This document shows positions 32,726 through 41,506 of a DNA stretch of 64,000 bases, piece by piece. A program made the position numbers and the translations under genes. The stretch is from JBDTVS01 sp040007095 (GTDB taxonomy: Bacteria > Acidobacteriota > Vicinamibacteria > Vicinamibacterales > CAVVIG01). The stretch spans positions 12,678-76,677 of the forward strand of contig JBDTVS010000033.1 of the NCBI GenBank assembly GCA_040007095.1. Reading direction: 5' to 3'. The notes beneath the pieces are model-generated. The model had not been told where the DNA came from. It saw only the letters and a program-made list of their open reading frames with translations, and did not search any database. Every line of letters begins with the position of its first letter. The stretch's first letter is position 1.

Positions 32726-33144
32726 GGATGTTCTCGCGGCTGACCGGCGCCGAACTGGTCCTTCTGTTTCTCGTCGGCCTTCTCGTGGCGTTCGTGCGAG
32801 TCGTCTTGTGGACGCGACGGTGGCCGAGCGTGGTGCGTCTCGCCCGAGCCATCCCCTCACGTCTTCCGTCAGTGTGTATGGAGGGCTTCTCCGTCGAACG
32901 GCTGGCCTGGGCCGTGCGCCACGCGAGCCGCCTGGTGCCGGGGTCCTCTTGCCTCACCCAGTCCTTGGCGCTGTCGTGTGCACTGACCGCCGCGGGGTAC
33001 CGCAGCCGAGTTGAGTTCGGCGTCGCAAAGGGATCAGGTGGCGCGTTCGTGTTTCATGCATGGGTGGTGCACAACGGCCGCGTGCTTCTGAGCATGCCGG
33101 GCGAGGTCTCGATCTATACGCCTCTTCACGCCTTGCAGGCCTGA
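32722..33144 (+). CDS. Lasso peptide B2 protease (transglutaminase-like leader peptidase)
   Basis: A 140-residue protein with a hydrophobic N-terminus and the B2 signature VPGSSCLTQSLALSCALTAA. C77 is the nucleophile and FHAWV (H112) the catalytic His. It removes the leader from the precursor, helped by the PqqD-like B1. Length fits (about 140-150). The third catalytic residue, normally Asp after HAWV, is not clear here: the place is occupied by N118 (HNGRV). The ATGA overlap links it to the oxygenase gene and makes it the last gene of the lasso operon. Confidence 0.87.
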   Translation: MRMFSRLTGAELVLLFLVGLLVAFVRVVLWTRRWPSVVRLARAIPSRLPSVCMEGFSVERLAWAVRHASRLVPGSSCLTQSLALSCALTAAGYRSRVEFGVAKGSGGAFVFHAWVVHNGRVLLSMPGEVSIYTPLHALQA

Positions 33145-33270
33145 TTCGAGATTCGCGCCTTCAGCGGTCCGCATAATTTTCTGCTGGGCCTGTATCCGCT
33201 GCATCGTGCGGGGCGCGCCGCCCTGGTTCAAACGCCCACCGACTGGAAGACGTTGAAAGAGTCTGAAGTC
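33145..33270 (+). other. In-frame open stretch directly after the B2 stop
   Basis: Directly after the B2 TGA the same frame stays open for 41 codons, starting FEIRAFSGPHNFLLGLYPLH and ending at a second TGA (33268-33270). Codon use has a high GC third position and the residues look protein-like. It may be a remnant of a longer B2 or of another gene fused by a mutation that created the stop. A short repeated gaagtctg sequence follows. The rest of this 289-bp gap has no gene. Confidence 0.4.
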
Positions 33271-33433
33271 TGACGTGTGAAGTCTGCAGGTCTGGGGCGG
33301 CAAACCGATCGGCGGCGGCCGACGATACCGGAGTCGAAAAAAACCTGTGCGGGGCGTGGCGGACGGCGCTAGTCTAGACATCTTCGAATCCCGATCATTC
33401 GTGAGAATGGCGCAAGTGTGGGCTGGGTGAGCC

Positions 33434-33940
33434 ATGAATCTCAAGAGTTCTGCGTCCACATCCGACGTCGCCGCGACCTCGGCACGTGCGGTCGGCATCC
33501 GCCGACACGCGATACTCGCGGCTGGTCTGGCGATCGGACTGCTCTTCGTCTCGTGGGCGCCGCCGGGCGCGGCGCAAGGCCAGGAAAAATACAAAGTGCG
33601 ATTGGCCACCGTACCGATGGACGGGGGGATGCGCGACGCGATCGCGGGCTCGGGTTCGGCCGCAGGAGTGTTGACAGGCACCAAGCTCACCATCACCGGG
33701 ACGTTCGCGGGTCTGCGCACGCCCGCCACCGTGGCCCGGGTTCACAGCGGGCTCGCGAAGGGGGTGCGGGGCCCATCCGTCGCCGAGTTGACCGTGTCCA
33801 AGGCGACCAACGGCACCGTCTCGGGCTCGCTCGACTTGACCCGGGAGCAGGTGCAGAGTCTGCAGGGCGGCAAGCTATACATTCAGATTTCGAGTGAGAA
33901 GGCCCCGGACGGAAATCTGTGGGGCTGGTTCGTCCGCTAG
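33434..33940 (+). CDS. Secreted CHRD-domain protein
   Basis: A 168-residue protein with an N-terminal signal peptide (ILAAGLAIGLLFVSWAPPGA, cleavage near AAQ). A CHRD domain follows, recognised by TGTKLTITGTFAGLRTPATV and then HSGLAKGVRGP and the terminal IQISSEKAPDGNLWGWFV. CHRD domains were first described in chordin; bacterial copies are secreted proteins of unknown role. It is located just upstream of the PQQ dehydrogenase and may be coexpressed with it. Confidence 0.85.
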   Translation: MNLKSSASTSDVAATSARAVGIRRHAILAAGLAIGLLFVSWAPPGAAQGQEKYKVRLATVPMDGGMRDAIAGSGSAAGVLTGTKLTITGTFAGLRTPATVARVHSGLAKGVRGPSVAELTVSKATNGTVSGSLDLTREQVQSLQGGKLYIQISSEKAPDGNLWGWFVR

Positions 33941-33984
33941 TGTCTCGAGTTCTTCGGACTCGGGACACTGGGAGGCACAACGCT

Positions 33985-36150
33985 ATGCGCGACGCAAGAA
34001 CTCAAACAGTGCTGGCCTTGATTGGCTTCGTCTCCTGCGGCCTCATACTCGCAGGCCAACAGGCGGCACCCGCGGCGGGGCGGTATACCGCGGCACAAGC
34101 GGCCGCGGGTCGCACGGTATACCAGGCGCAGTGTTCGGCCTGCCACCAACCGGATCTGAAAGGCCAAGGCGACGCGGCCCAGCTTGCCGGCTCGGAATTC
34201 ATCGACTCGTGGGGCCGGCGCTCGACGCGCGAGCTGCTCTCGTTCATGCAGCTGACCATGCCGCCGGCGCGGCCGGGTGCGCTCAGCCCGGAGGAATACG
34301 CGAACGTCGCCGCCTTCATCCTCCAGTCCAACGGCGCGGCCGCCGGCAATCAGACGCTGACGGCAGCCACCGAAGTCACCATCAACAGCATCGCGAACGG
34401 CCAGGCTCCGCCAGTCGCGGCGCAAGCACAACGCGGCGCGGCCCCAGCGCCGGCCGCCGCGGCCGGTCGGGGACGAGGAGCGGCTGCTCCGCCAGTGGGA
34501 GTCACCGTTGCCGGTGAGGTGAAGAATTACGTCGCCGTCACCGATGCGATGCTGCGCAACCCGGACCCCAGCGACTGGCTGATGATTCGCCACGACTACC
34601 ACGCCAACAACTACAGCCCGCTGAACCAGATCACCGCAGACAACGTGAAGGACCTGCGCCTGCAGTGGGTGTGGGCGATGAACGAGGGCGGCGCGAACCA
34701 GCCGGCTCCGCTCGTGCACGGCGGCGTGGTGTATCTCAACAACCCCGGCAACGTGATGCAGGCCATCAACGGCAAGACCGGCGATCTGATTTGGGAGAAT
34801 CGCTACGGCTCGCTCGCGACCGGCGCGGCCATGCGCGGCATGTCGATCTACGGCGACAACGTGTTTGTGTCGACCAGCGATGCGCGGCTCGTGGCCATGG
34901 ACGCGCGAACCGGCAAGACCGTGTGGCAGACCACCATCGGCGATCGATCGAAGGGCAACTACAGCACGAGCAGCGGTCCGCTGCTCGCCAAGGGCAAACT
35001 GATCCAGGGGCTTGGCGGCTGCCAGACCTACCGCGAAGAAAAGTGTTTCATCAGCGCATACGACGCCGCCACGGGTAAGGAAGCCTGGCGGTTCTACACG
35101 ATTGCCCAGCAGGGCCAGCCCGGCGGCGACTCGTGGGGCCCGCTGACCAATCTGTTCCGCGCCGGAGGCGAGTCGTGGATCACGGGCAGCTACGATCCGA
35201 CGCTGAATCTGACCTATTGGGGCACCGCGCAGGCGAAGCCGTGGATGCCGATCAGCCGTGGCATGTCGATCAAGGACGATGCGCTCTATACGAGCTCGAC
35301 GCTCGCACTGGACGTCGATACCGGAAAGCTCGCCTGGCACTTCCAACATGCGCCGGCGGAGTCGCTGGATCTGGACGTCGTCTTCGAGCGAGTGCTGGTT
35401 GACGACAACAACCAGAACCTGGTGTTCACCGTGGGCAAAGACGGTGTGTTGTGGAAGCTCGATCGAAAAACCGGCAAGTACCTCGGCCACAAAGAGACCG
35501 TATTTCAAAACGTCTGGGAACGCTTCGATCCCCAGAGCGGCCGGCCCACCTATCGTTCTGACATTCTGGAGCAGCGGTTCGGAGAGTGGCTGCAGGGCTG
35601 TCCGAGCACGGAAGGCGGCCACAACTGGCCGGCGTCGACCTATCACGCGGGGACCAACCAAATCATCATTCCGCTGAGCCAGAGCTGCATCGAGATCAGC
35701 GCCCAGAAGGTGGAGCAGAAGGAAGGCGGCGGCAGCGGCGGCGGCGCGGGACGGCGTTTTTACGAACTACCGGGCTCCGACGGCAACATCGGTAAGTTCG
35801 CGGCCTACGACGTGAGGACGCTGAAGGAGATGTGGTCCTACGAGCAGCGGGCGCCCTTCATGACAGCGACAATCTCGACCGCCGGCGGCGTGGCCTTTAT
35901 CGGAGATCTCGATCGACGGTTCAGAGCCTTCGACGTCAAGACCGGCAAGGTGCTGTGGGAAACGCGGCTGGCCACCTCCGTTCAGGGCTTCCCCGTGTCC
36001 TTCAGCATCGATGGCAAACAGTACATCGGCATCACGACCGGGAATGGCGGCGGAAGCCCGCGGCTGGTCCCCGCCACAATCGCCCCTGAGCTTCATCCTC
36101 CGGCAACGGGGAATGCGATGTATGTGTTCGCACTTCCCGATCGCCGGTAA
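33985..36150 (+). CDS. PQQ-dependent dehydrogenase (beta-propeller) with N-terminal cytochrome c
   Basis: A 721-residue periplasmic protein. It has a signal peptide (TVLALIGFVSCGLILAGQQ) and a cytochrome c domain with CSACH (residues ~47-51) and a distal Met. An Ala/Pro/Gly-rich linker of about 50 residues follows, then a quinoprotein propeller with repeated WxxxxG-type motifs (NGKTGDLIWENR, DARTGKTVWQTT, DVKTGKVLWETR). It likely oxidises an alcohol or aldehyde and passes electrons through the fused heme. ATG 33985 has GGGAGG about nine bases upstream. The fused cytochrome is at the N-terminus, unlike many quinohemoproteins in which it is C-terminal. Confidence 0.9.
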   Translation: MRDARTQTVLALIGFVSCGLILAGQQAAPAAGRYTAAQAAAGRTVYQAQCSACHQPDLKGQGDAAQLAGSEFIDSWGRRSTRELLSFMQLTMPPARPGALSPEEYANVAAFILQSNGAAAGNQTLTAATEVTINSIANGQAPPVAAQAQRGAAPAPAAAAGRGRGAAAPPVGVTVAGEVKNYVAVTDAMLRNPDPSDWLMIRHDYHANNYSPLNQITADNVKDLRLQWVWAMNEGGANQPAPLVHGGVVYLNNPGNVMQAINGKTGDLIWENRYGSLATGAAMRGMSIYGDNVFVSTSDARLVAMDARTGKTVWQTTIGDRSKGNYSTSSGPLLAKGKLIQGLGGCQTYREEKCFISAYDAATGKEAWRFYTIAQQGQPGGDSWGPLTNLFRAGGESWITGSYDPTLNLTYWGTAQAKPWMPISRGMSIKDDALYTSSTLALDVDTGKLAWHFQHAPAESLDLDVVFERVLVDDNNQNLVFTVGKDGVLWKLDRKTGKYLGHKETVFQNVWERFDPQSGRPTYRSDILEQRFGEWLQGCPSTEGGHNWPASTYHAGTNQIIIPLSQSCIEISAQKVEQKEGGGSGGGAGRRFYELPGSDGNIGKFAAYDVRTLKEMWSYEQRAPFMTATISTAGGVAFIGDLDRRFRAFDVKTGKVLWETRLATSVQGFPVSFSIDGKQYIGITTGNGGGSPRLVPATIAPELHPPATGNAMYVFALPDRR

Positions 36151-36239
36151 GCGCAGCCGCCAGGCCCTCGTTCTGTGACGGCGCCCGGATGCCATCGACG
36201 CGCTGGCGCGCCGTATGCCCCGACCAAAGGACGTGATTG

Positions 36240-36614
36240 ATGCACCGGATCCTCCTCATCGAGGACGACGACAAGGTTCGCAAGATGCTGCGCCAGACGC
36301 TCATCGCGGCTGGATACGACGTGCAGGACGCGGCAAACGGCGCGATCGGCCTCGAATGCTATTTCCAGCAGCGAAGCGATATGGTCATCACCGATATCGT
36401 CATGCCCGATAGGGAAGGGCTTGAAACAATCATGGAACTGCGGCGGCATGACGCCGCCGTGAAGATCATCGCGATGTCCGGTGGCGGGCGCGGCGACTCG
36501 CAAGACTACCTCAGACTGGCGCAGCAGTTCGGAGCGCAGCGCACGCTGTCCAAGCCATTTTCAGGCGAGGAGATCCTGACGGTCGTCGCCGAAGTGCTCG
36601 CCGCGGCTCCGTGA
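36240..36614 (+). CDS. Single-domain response regulator
   Basis: A 124-residue CheY-like receiver domain with no output domain. It has acidic residues in IEDDD, the phospho-acceptor Asp in MVITDIVMPD (near residue 53), Ser in IIAMSGG and Lys in TLSKPF. It should be phosphorylated by a histidine kinase and act on a partner protein. No kinase is encoded nearby. The TTG three bases upstream (36237) is not needed. The gene ends five bases before the next start. Confidence 0.88.
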   Translation: MHRILLIEDDDKVRKMLRQTLIAAGYDVQDAANGAIGLECYFQQRSDMVITDIVMPDREGLETIMELRRHDAAVKIIAMSGGGRGDSQDYLRLAQQFGAQRTLSKPFSGEEILTVVAEVLAAAP

Positions 36615-36618
36615 CGCC

Positions 36619-37959
36619 GTGCCACAGGGGCTGACCGTTCTCTGCGCCATTACACCCGGCCAGGAGGAACGTCTTCGCGCGGTTCTGCGCGCCATCGGCA
36701 ACGACATCCGCGGCCGCGAGTTGAACGAGGCGGTCGAGCGCCCCCACGTCGACTTCCCCGGCAGCCGCCGGATTCATTTCGCCCGCTTCGCGATTCTCGA
36801 CGATCCCGATCGCGGGCCGCTGCGCAAGCGTCTCCTCTACTCGTCGAACTACGACGGCGATCTGGACGGCCATCTGACCGAGTTGACGGCGATCACGTCG
36901 GACCTGGACGCGATCTGGGGCGCATGCGAAGGCTATGCGGGTGGGGCCCACTTCGCGGCATTCATCAGCGCGCACGCGCACCAGCCCGAAGCGTTCTACA
37001 TCGCGTTCCGCGACGAAACGGTCGGTAGTATCCAGGACGCTGCTGCCATGCGCCGCCTGGCAGCGCCGCTGCTCGATGCGACGTCCGTGGGACGACTTCC
37101 GGCGATTCTATCGAGACTCTCGCCGGGTGAGCCGGCCTGGGTCGTCGACATCCTTCGGGTGTCTGCCACCGCCACGCGAACACTTGCCGGCGCGATGGCC
37201 TGGGTCGCACGGGCGCTCCCGATTCCGGTTGATCTGTTCCGGGCCGTCGTCCGATGCGGCTTGAGGAATGTGTTCGCTGGTGGAATGCAGATCATTGCCA
37301 GCCTCGACCGCTACGTGGTCTTCCGCTTGTTGAACCGGGTCTTTCGAAATCATGTGAAGGCGCTCGCCTCACCGTATTCGAGCGTGGAGCTGGACAATTG
37401 CGCCGCTCGCGCACGGCTCGTGCCGGGCGACGAGATCCCTGTCGGTCAGGATTTTCCGGCGCCACCGACTTTCAGAGAGGACGTGGTCACACAGAACCAG
37501 CTCACGCTCGTGACCGTCGTGCAGCCGGAACAGGTGGATCGCGTCCGTGCCGTGATGGCCGCGATCGATTCGTACGCCAGGCGGCTGTCGCCGCGCGGTT
37601 CGCTGATCGGCATCAGCACGATTCACTTCGTCAGATGGGTTCTCATCGACAACGGGCGAAGACTCATGCTCCTGAGCGATTACGATGGGTCGTGGGAGAG
37701 CTATATCGATGAGTTCGCGGTCATGATTCTGTCCGGGCTGGATGCGATCTGGCGAACCTCGTACGGCTATCCTCCCGACGGCGCGAAAGATCTGCCGGCC
37801 TTCAAGCGGTTCCTTCGTCGGCATCAAGTGCCGTCTGACGTGTTCTACAGCGCCTACCCCGACGAGACTGTCCTGAACATCGTCAACGACCAGGCGTTCG
37901 CGGGAGCCTGTTCAGAGGCGTCCACCGGCCCGGCGGGCCGGCTCTTGCGGCAGGTGTAG
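36619..37959 (+). CDS. Tandem-duplicated partner protein of a DyP peroxidase
   Basis: A 446-residue protein with no signal peptide, built from two homologous halves: IHFARFAILDDPDRG / LLYSSNYDGDLDGHL in the first half, and IHFVRWVLIDNGRRL / LLSDYDGSWESYI in the second. Each half ends with DLDAIWGA or GLDAIWRT and a later YPDETV/FRDETV segment. Between them lies a hydrophobic stretch. The halves look like ferredoxin-like barrels, as in DyP. It starts at GTG 36619 and its stop is 4 nt before the DyP gene. It could be a structural or cargo partner of the peroxidase. Function unknown. Confidence 0.7.
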   Translation: MPQGLTVLCAITPGQEERLRAVLRAIGNDIRGRELNEAVERPHVDFPGSRRIHFARFAILDDPDRGPLRKRLLYSSNYDGDLDGHLTELTAITSDLDAIWGACEGYAGGAHFAAFISAHAHQPEAFYIAFRDETVGSIQDAAAMRRLAAPLLDATSVGRLPAILSRLSPGEPAWVVDILRVSATATRTLAGAMAWVARALPIPVDLFRAVVRCGLRNVFAGGMQIIASLDRYVVFRLLNRVFRNHVKALASPYSSVELDNCAARARLVPGDEIPVGQDFPAPPTFREDVVTQNQLTLVTVVQPEQVDRVRAVMAAIDSYARRLSPRGSLIGISTIHFVRWVLIDNGRRLMLLSDYDGSWESYIDEFAVMILSGLDAIWRTSYGYPPDGAKDLPAFKRFLRRHQVPSDVFYSAYPDETVLNIVNDQAFAGACSEASTGPAGRLLRQV

Positions 37960-37963
37960 TCCC

Positions 37964-39472
37964 GTGACGCCGCCGTCCACGCGCCTCGCCAACGAGGTCC
38001 TGGCCGATATCCAGGGTTTCATCACCAGCGGATATGGACATCTGCCCTTTGCCGCGTACTTTCCAATCGAGCTTCGCGATCCGGTTCGAACGCAACGTTG
38101 GTTGGAGCGCCTGCTGCCGGCGACGACCTCTTCGCAACCGTGGCCCGTGGCGCCTGGGGGCGTCAAGGTCAAGCCGGCCGAGTCGCTCAACATCGCCTTC
38201 ACGGCCGGGGGACTTTCGGCGTGCCGTTTGCCGCCGGAGGTCTTGTGCACCTTTCCCCCCGAGTTTCGGGAAGGGATCGCACACGAGGATCGATCGAGAA
38301 TTCTGGGAGACACGGAGGAGAGCGCCCCGGCCGCCTGGGAGTACGGCGGCCCCGGGTCGAGGCCGCTGCACGCGCTGCTTATCGTGCACGCCGATTCGGA
38401 GGAAAGACTGGCGGCCGCGTGTCGGGCTCAACGGGCTCTCATTGAAGAGACGGCCGGCGGCGTCGTGTCGGACGGCATCCAGACGGGCTACAGACCCGAG
38501 TCGGATTGCGAGCCCTTCGGTTTTCGTGACGGCATCGCGCAGCCGCCAATTGCTGGATTGAGTGGCGCGGGCGTTCCCACCGGCGAATTCATCCTGGGGT
38601 ACCAGAACCACTATGGTCTTGTGCCGCCCACGCCGGTGGTGCCTGCGGTGTTGGACCCCGGCGCGGTCCTGCCGCCGCTGGTCAACCCGTATCACGCGTC
38701 ACAGCACGCGCGAGACCTCGGGATCAACGGATCCTATCTGGTGTATCGAAAGCTTCAGCAGGACGTCGGCGGATTCTGGCAGTTCATGAAGCGCGAGTCG
38801 GTTCGCACCACCGGTGCAGAGGACGCGGCCTACATGGTCTGGCTGGCGTCGCGTTTCGTTGGGCGCTGGCCGAGCGGGGCGCCGCTCATCCTGGCTCCTG
38901 ATGCCGACGATCCCCGCGAAGGCAGTCGCGACGATTTCTACTACGGTGGCGACGCGGACGGTCTGGCCTGTCCGCTCGGTGCGCACATCCGCCGCGCGAA
39001 CCCGCGCGACCTTCTCAAGCCGTACTCGAACGCGGAGTCGCTCAGCATGTCGGCCGCCCACCGGCTGCTTCGCCGCGCACGCGCGTTTGGGCCGCCACTG
39101 TTCGATCCGCGTATCCTCCAGGCGCCGACGGCCAATGCGAGCCGGAAGGCGCTCCTGGAGCTGACTGACGACGGGCAGGCACGCGGCGTTCATTTCTTCT
39201 GCGTCAACGCCAGCATCAAGAGTCAGTTCGAATTCGTGCAGCAGACCTGGTGTAACAACCCTCGCTTCGGTGGTTTGAACGACAACAAGGACCCGATTGT
39301 CGGCGACAACAATCGAATCGACCAGCCGCCGAGCCGCATGACCATTCCCCGGGCTCCGATTCGGGCGCGGACCGAGGCTTTGCCGCGCTTCGTGACGGTG
39401 AGGGCCGGCGCGTACCTCTTCATGCCCAGTCTGACCGCGATCAGATTTCTCGCCGGCTTTCGGGGCCATTGA
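37964..39472 (+). CDS. DyP-type heme peroxidase
   Basis: A 502-residue protein. It has the DyP signature FGFRDGIAQP with the catalytic Asp (around residue 190), followed by the proximal-heme region CPLGAHIRRANPRD with the His ligand and an Arg in the NPRD block. It lacks a Tat signal and has about 120 extra residues at the C-terminus compared with short members, placing it among the larger class. It oxidises phenols or dyes with H2O2. It is probably co-expressed with the preceding partner gene. GTG 37964 is the only nearby start. Confidence 0.93.
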   Translation: MTPPSTRLANEVLADIQGFITSGYGHLPFAAYFPIELRDPVRTQRWLERLLPATTSSQPWPVAPGGVKVKPAESLNIAFTAGGLSACRLPPEVLCTFPPEFREGIAHEDRSRILGDTEESAPAAWEYGGPGSRPLHALLIVHADSEERLAAACRAQRALIEETAGGVVSDGIQTGYRPESDCEPFGFRDGIAQPPIAGLSGAGVPTGEFILGYQNHYGLVPPTPVVPAVLDPGAVLPPLVNPYHASQHARDLGINGSYLVYRKLQQDVGGFWQFMKRESVRTTGAEDAAYMVWLASRFVGRWPSGAPLILAPDADDPREGSRDDFYYGGDADGLACPLGAHIRRANPRDLLKPYSNAESLSMSAAHRLLRRARAFGPPLFDPRILQAPTANASRKALLELTDDGQARGVHFFCVNASIKSQFEFVQQTWCNNPRFGGLNDNKDPIVGDNNRIDQPPSRMTIPRAPIRARTEALPRFVTVRAGAYLFMPSLTAIRFLAGFRGH

Positions 39473-39528
39473 TCTCCAAGGCATTTGTCGATCGTGGGTC
39501 AGACTCGAGGTGTTCGGCCAGCGTGGAA

Positions 39529-39590
39529 TTCACCACCGAAGGTCACCGAGATCACCGAGAACATTCTGGCTCGGTGTGCTCGATGGTTGA
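39529..39590. repeat. Short hairpin repeat, type CACCGAG, copy 1
   Basis: A ~60-bp imperfect hairpin: TTCACCACCGA-GGTCACCGAG paired with the inverse of CTCGGTG...CTCGATGGTTGA. Similar copies are at 46900-46957 and 48789-48846. The stem is formed by two or three CACCGAG units and their inverse. Not coding, although it translates to repetitive peptides. Confidence 0.7.
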
Positions 39591-39654
39591 CTGAAACTGA
39601 CCCGCCATCGAATCGAACTAGACATCGGGTGCAGACTCGGGTAGTTTTATCGTC

Positions 39655-40134
39655 GTGAAGAAGCATCTTGATCGATTCGCGCGGGCCGTGTTCATCCTCA
39701 CGATGGGCGTGCTCTCGACATCGCTTGCCGGCCAGAACCAATCGGGCGGCGATCGGCTCATCCTGTCTGGCGACCTGGTCTATTTTTTTGGTCCCGGTAA
39801 GCCTGGCAACTGCACGATGAGCAATCAGTACAAACGTGGCGAGCCGGTCGGATTCCGGATGACGGCAGTCAATCCGGCCACGGGGAAGCGAGACCGCGCG
39901 AGCCAGTTGGTGGTTCACCTCACCTTTGCCGGCAAGGTCATCGATGTCCCGATGCGCGATCGCCAGACCGAGCAGCAGCCGGAGCGGGATTTCTTCGTCG
40001 CCAAGTGGATCGTGCCGGACGATGCGCCGACTGGAGTGGTTCGCTACACGGTGACCGCCAAGGATTCGCAGGGGCATACCGGCGAGTGGAAGCCCTTCGA
40101 CGTCCTCGCCTCGCAGCTCACCGTCGTCCAGTAG
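39655..40134 (+). CDS. Secreted protein of unknown function
   Basis: A 159-residue protein starting at GTG 39655, with a signal peptide (AVFILTMGVLSTSLAGQ). A beta-rich mature part of about 130 residues follows, with repeated hydrophobic strands (RLILSGDLVYFFG, VVHLTFAGKVIDVPM, GVVRYTVTAKDSQG), suggesting an Ig-like or FN3-like fold. It has no Cys pair apart from one Cys, and no catalytic motif. The last codon and stop lie inside the first unit of an 11-bp tandem repeat. I do not recognise a named family. Confidence 0.7.
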   Translation: MKKHLDRFARAVFILTMGVLSTSLAGQNQSGGDRLILSGDLVYFFGPGKPGNCTMSNQYKRGEPVGFRMTAVNPATGKRDRASQLVVHLTFAGKVIDVPMRDRQTEQQPERDFFVAKWIVPDDAPTGVVRYTVTAKDSQGHTGEWKPFDVLASQLTVVQ

Positions 40135-40180
40135 GCGTCCAGTAGGTGTCCAGTAGGTGTCCAGTAGGCGTCCAGTAGGC
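40126..40180 (+). repeat. 11-bp tandem repeat array
   Basis: Five near-identical units GTCCAGTAGG(C/T), followed by two decayed ones. The first unit includes the stop codon of the preceding gene. Each unit holds TAG, and because 11 is not a multiple of 3, consecutive units provide stops in all three frames. Confidence 0.9.
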
Positions 40181-40219
40181 GACCAATAAGGCGTGCAGTA
40201 AGAAGTGCGGTCACGCGGC

Positions 40220-41113
40220 ATGCTGCAAAAGACGTCTTTCACGGTGGCCCTCGTGGGGTGGCTCTGTCTGACGGCGCCCGCGCTGTCGGCGCAGGGTCCG
40301 CAAGGCGGTGGACGCGGCGGGCGGGGTGCCGCGGCCGGGCAGACGGTCGAAAAAATCCGGCAACTCAAACCGGATCTCTACATGATCACCGGCGGCGGCG
40401 CCAATACGCTGGTGCGTGTCACACCCGACGGGCTGATTGTCGTCGACACGAAGAATCCCGGCGACGATAACTACAACCGGGTCATGGAGGAGATACGGTC
40501 GGTTTCGAACCTGCCGGTCAAGTACGTCCTCAACACGCACCATCATCCCGATCACGTCGGCACCAATCAGAAGTTCATCGATGCGGGGGCGCAGGTGATC
40601 GCACTCGAGGCCCTGAAGACACGCATGGCCAGCGACCCTCGGACGAAAGACATCCCGGGGCTGCCGACGCAGACCTTCGCCAGAGACTACGTGCTGAAAC
40701 TCGGAGGCGTGGAGGTTCAGGCGCATTCGTTCGGGCGGGGCCATACGGGCGACGACACGATGGTCTATTTCCCCGATCTGAAAGTGGTCATGGTCAGCGA
40801 TCAGATCACCAACGCCACGCCGATCGTGGATTTCGCCAACGGCGGCAGCGCCGTCGAGTGGACGCAAATACTGGATGGCGTGCTGACGCTGGACTTCGAC
40901 ATGGCAATTCCGGGACGTGGCGAGCCGAAGAGCCGGGCCGAGGTCCAGGCGTTTCGGACAGCGTTTGGCAGCGTAATCACTCGTGCGTCCGACGCCATCA
41001 AGGCTGGCGCCACCAGAGATCAGCTCTCGACTCAAGTGAAGACCGACGACCTCGGCTGGCAGTTCAACCCGCAGTTTTACGGTCAGCTCTACGACGAGCT
41101 CGCCAAGAAATAG
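40220..41113 (+). CDS. Secreted MBL-fold metallo-hydrolase
   Basis: A 297-residue protein starting at ATG 40220 (GTG 40205 also in frame). The signal peptide (SFTVALVGWLCLTAPALSAQ) is followed by a Gly/Arg-rich linker. The metallo-beta-lactamase fold carries HHHPDH at YVLNTHHHPDHVG, a second His in SFGRGHTGDD and an Asp in MVSDQITN. In the family these residues bind one or two Zn2+. It is probably a periplasmic hydrolase (substrate unknown). It resembles the larger MBL protein at 45204-46694. Confidence 0.85.
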   Translation: MLQKTSFTVALVGWLCLTAPALSAQGPQGGGRGGRGAAAGQTVEKIRQLKPDLYMITGGGANTLVRVTPDGLIVVDTKNPGDDNYNRVMEEIRSVSNLPVKYVLNTHHHPDHVGTNQKFIDAGAQVIALEALKTRMASDPRTKDIPGLPTQTFARDYVLKLGGVEVQAHSFGRGHTGDDTMVYFPDLKVVMVSDQITNATPIVDFANGGSAVEWTQILDGVLTLDFDMAIPGRGEPKSRAEVQAFRTAFGSVITRASDAIKAGATRDQLSTQVKTDDLGWQFNPQFYGQLYDELAKK

Positions 41114-41506
41114 TTGCTGGCACCAGGCCAGCGAGATCCGTCCCAGCGGCCCCCAGCCGCGCCGCAGACCACGGCCGGTCGCCGACAGCCAGCCTCGTTC
41201 TGGCGCCGTTCATTTCGGCCGCTGGCCAGCCATCACGCCCGTCAATGCGATCGGCCGAACCAACGACAGGCCGGCGGCGATTCGAGTGGACGCGACGGGT
41301 GGGCAGCCGGCTGCCTACAATGAGCAGCGAATGGCCAGCCGGCGTTGGACCTTAATCTACTACGGGGGAGGAGCCAGCCGGTTGACCGCCTTCATTGTGA
41401 TATCCGAGACAGTATTCGTAAGTTAAAGAGTGAGATGGCGATTGTCAGCCGATTTATTTGAGCGATCTGGAACGTGGCCCGACAATTGCTCACCAGGAAA
41501 TCGAAG
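41114..41506 (+). other. Intergenic region, no gene seen
   Basis: 393 bp between the MBL gene and the envelope-stress-like group. Short open frames here look random. One GC-rich and one AT-richer half are separated near 41340 by a run of G (CTACGGGGGAGGAG). The AT-richer half (about 41390-41470) may hold the promoter of the following genes, but no clear boxes were found. Confidence 0.45.

Noticed and set aside
40126..40180. CRISPR-like array
   Set aside because: Units are 11 bp with no spacers, a simple tandem repeat; no cas gene in the window.
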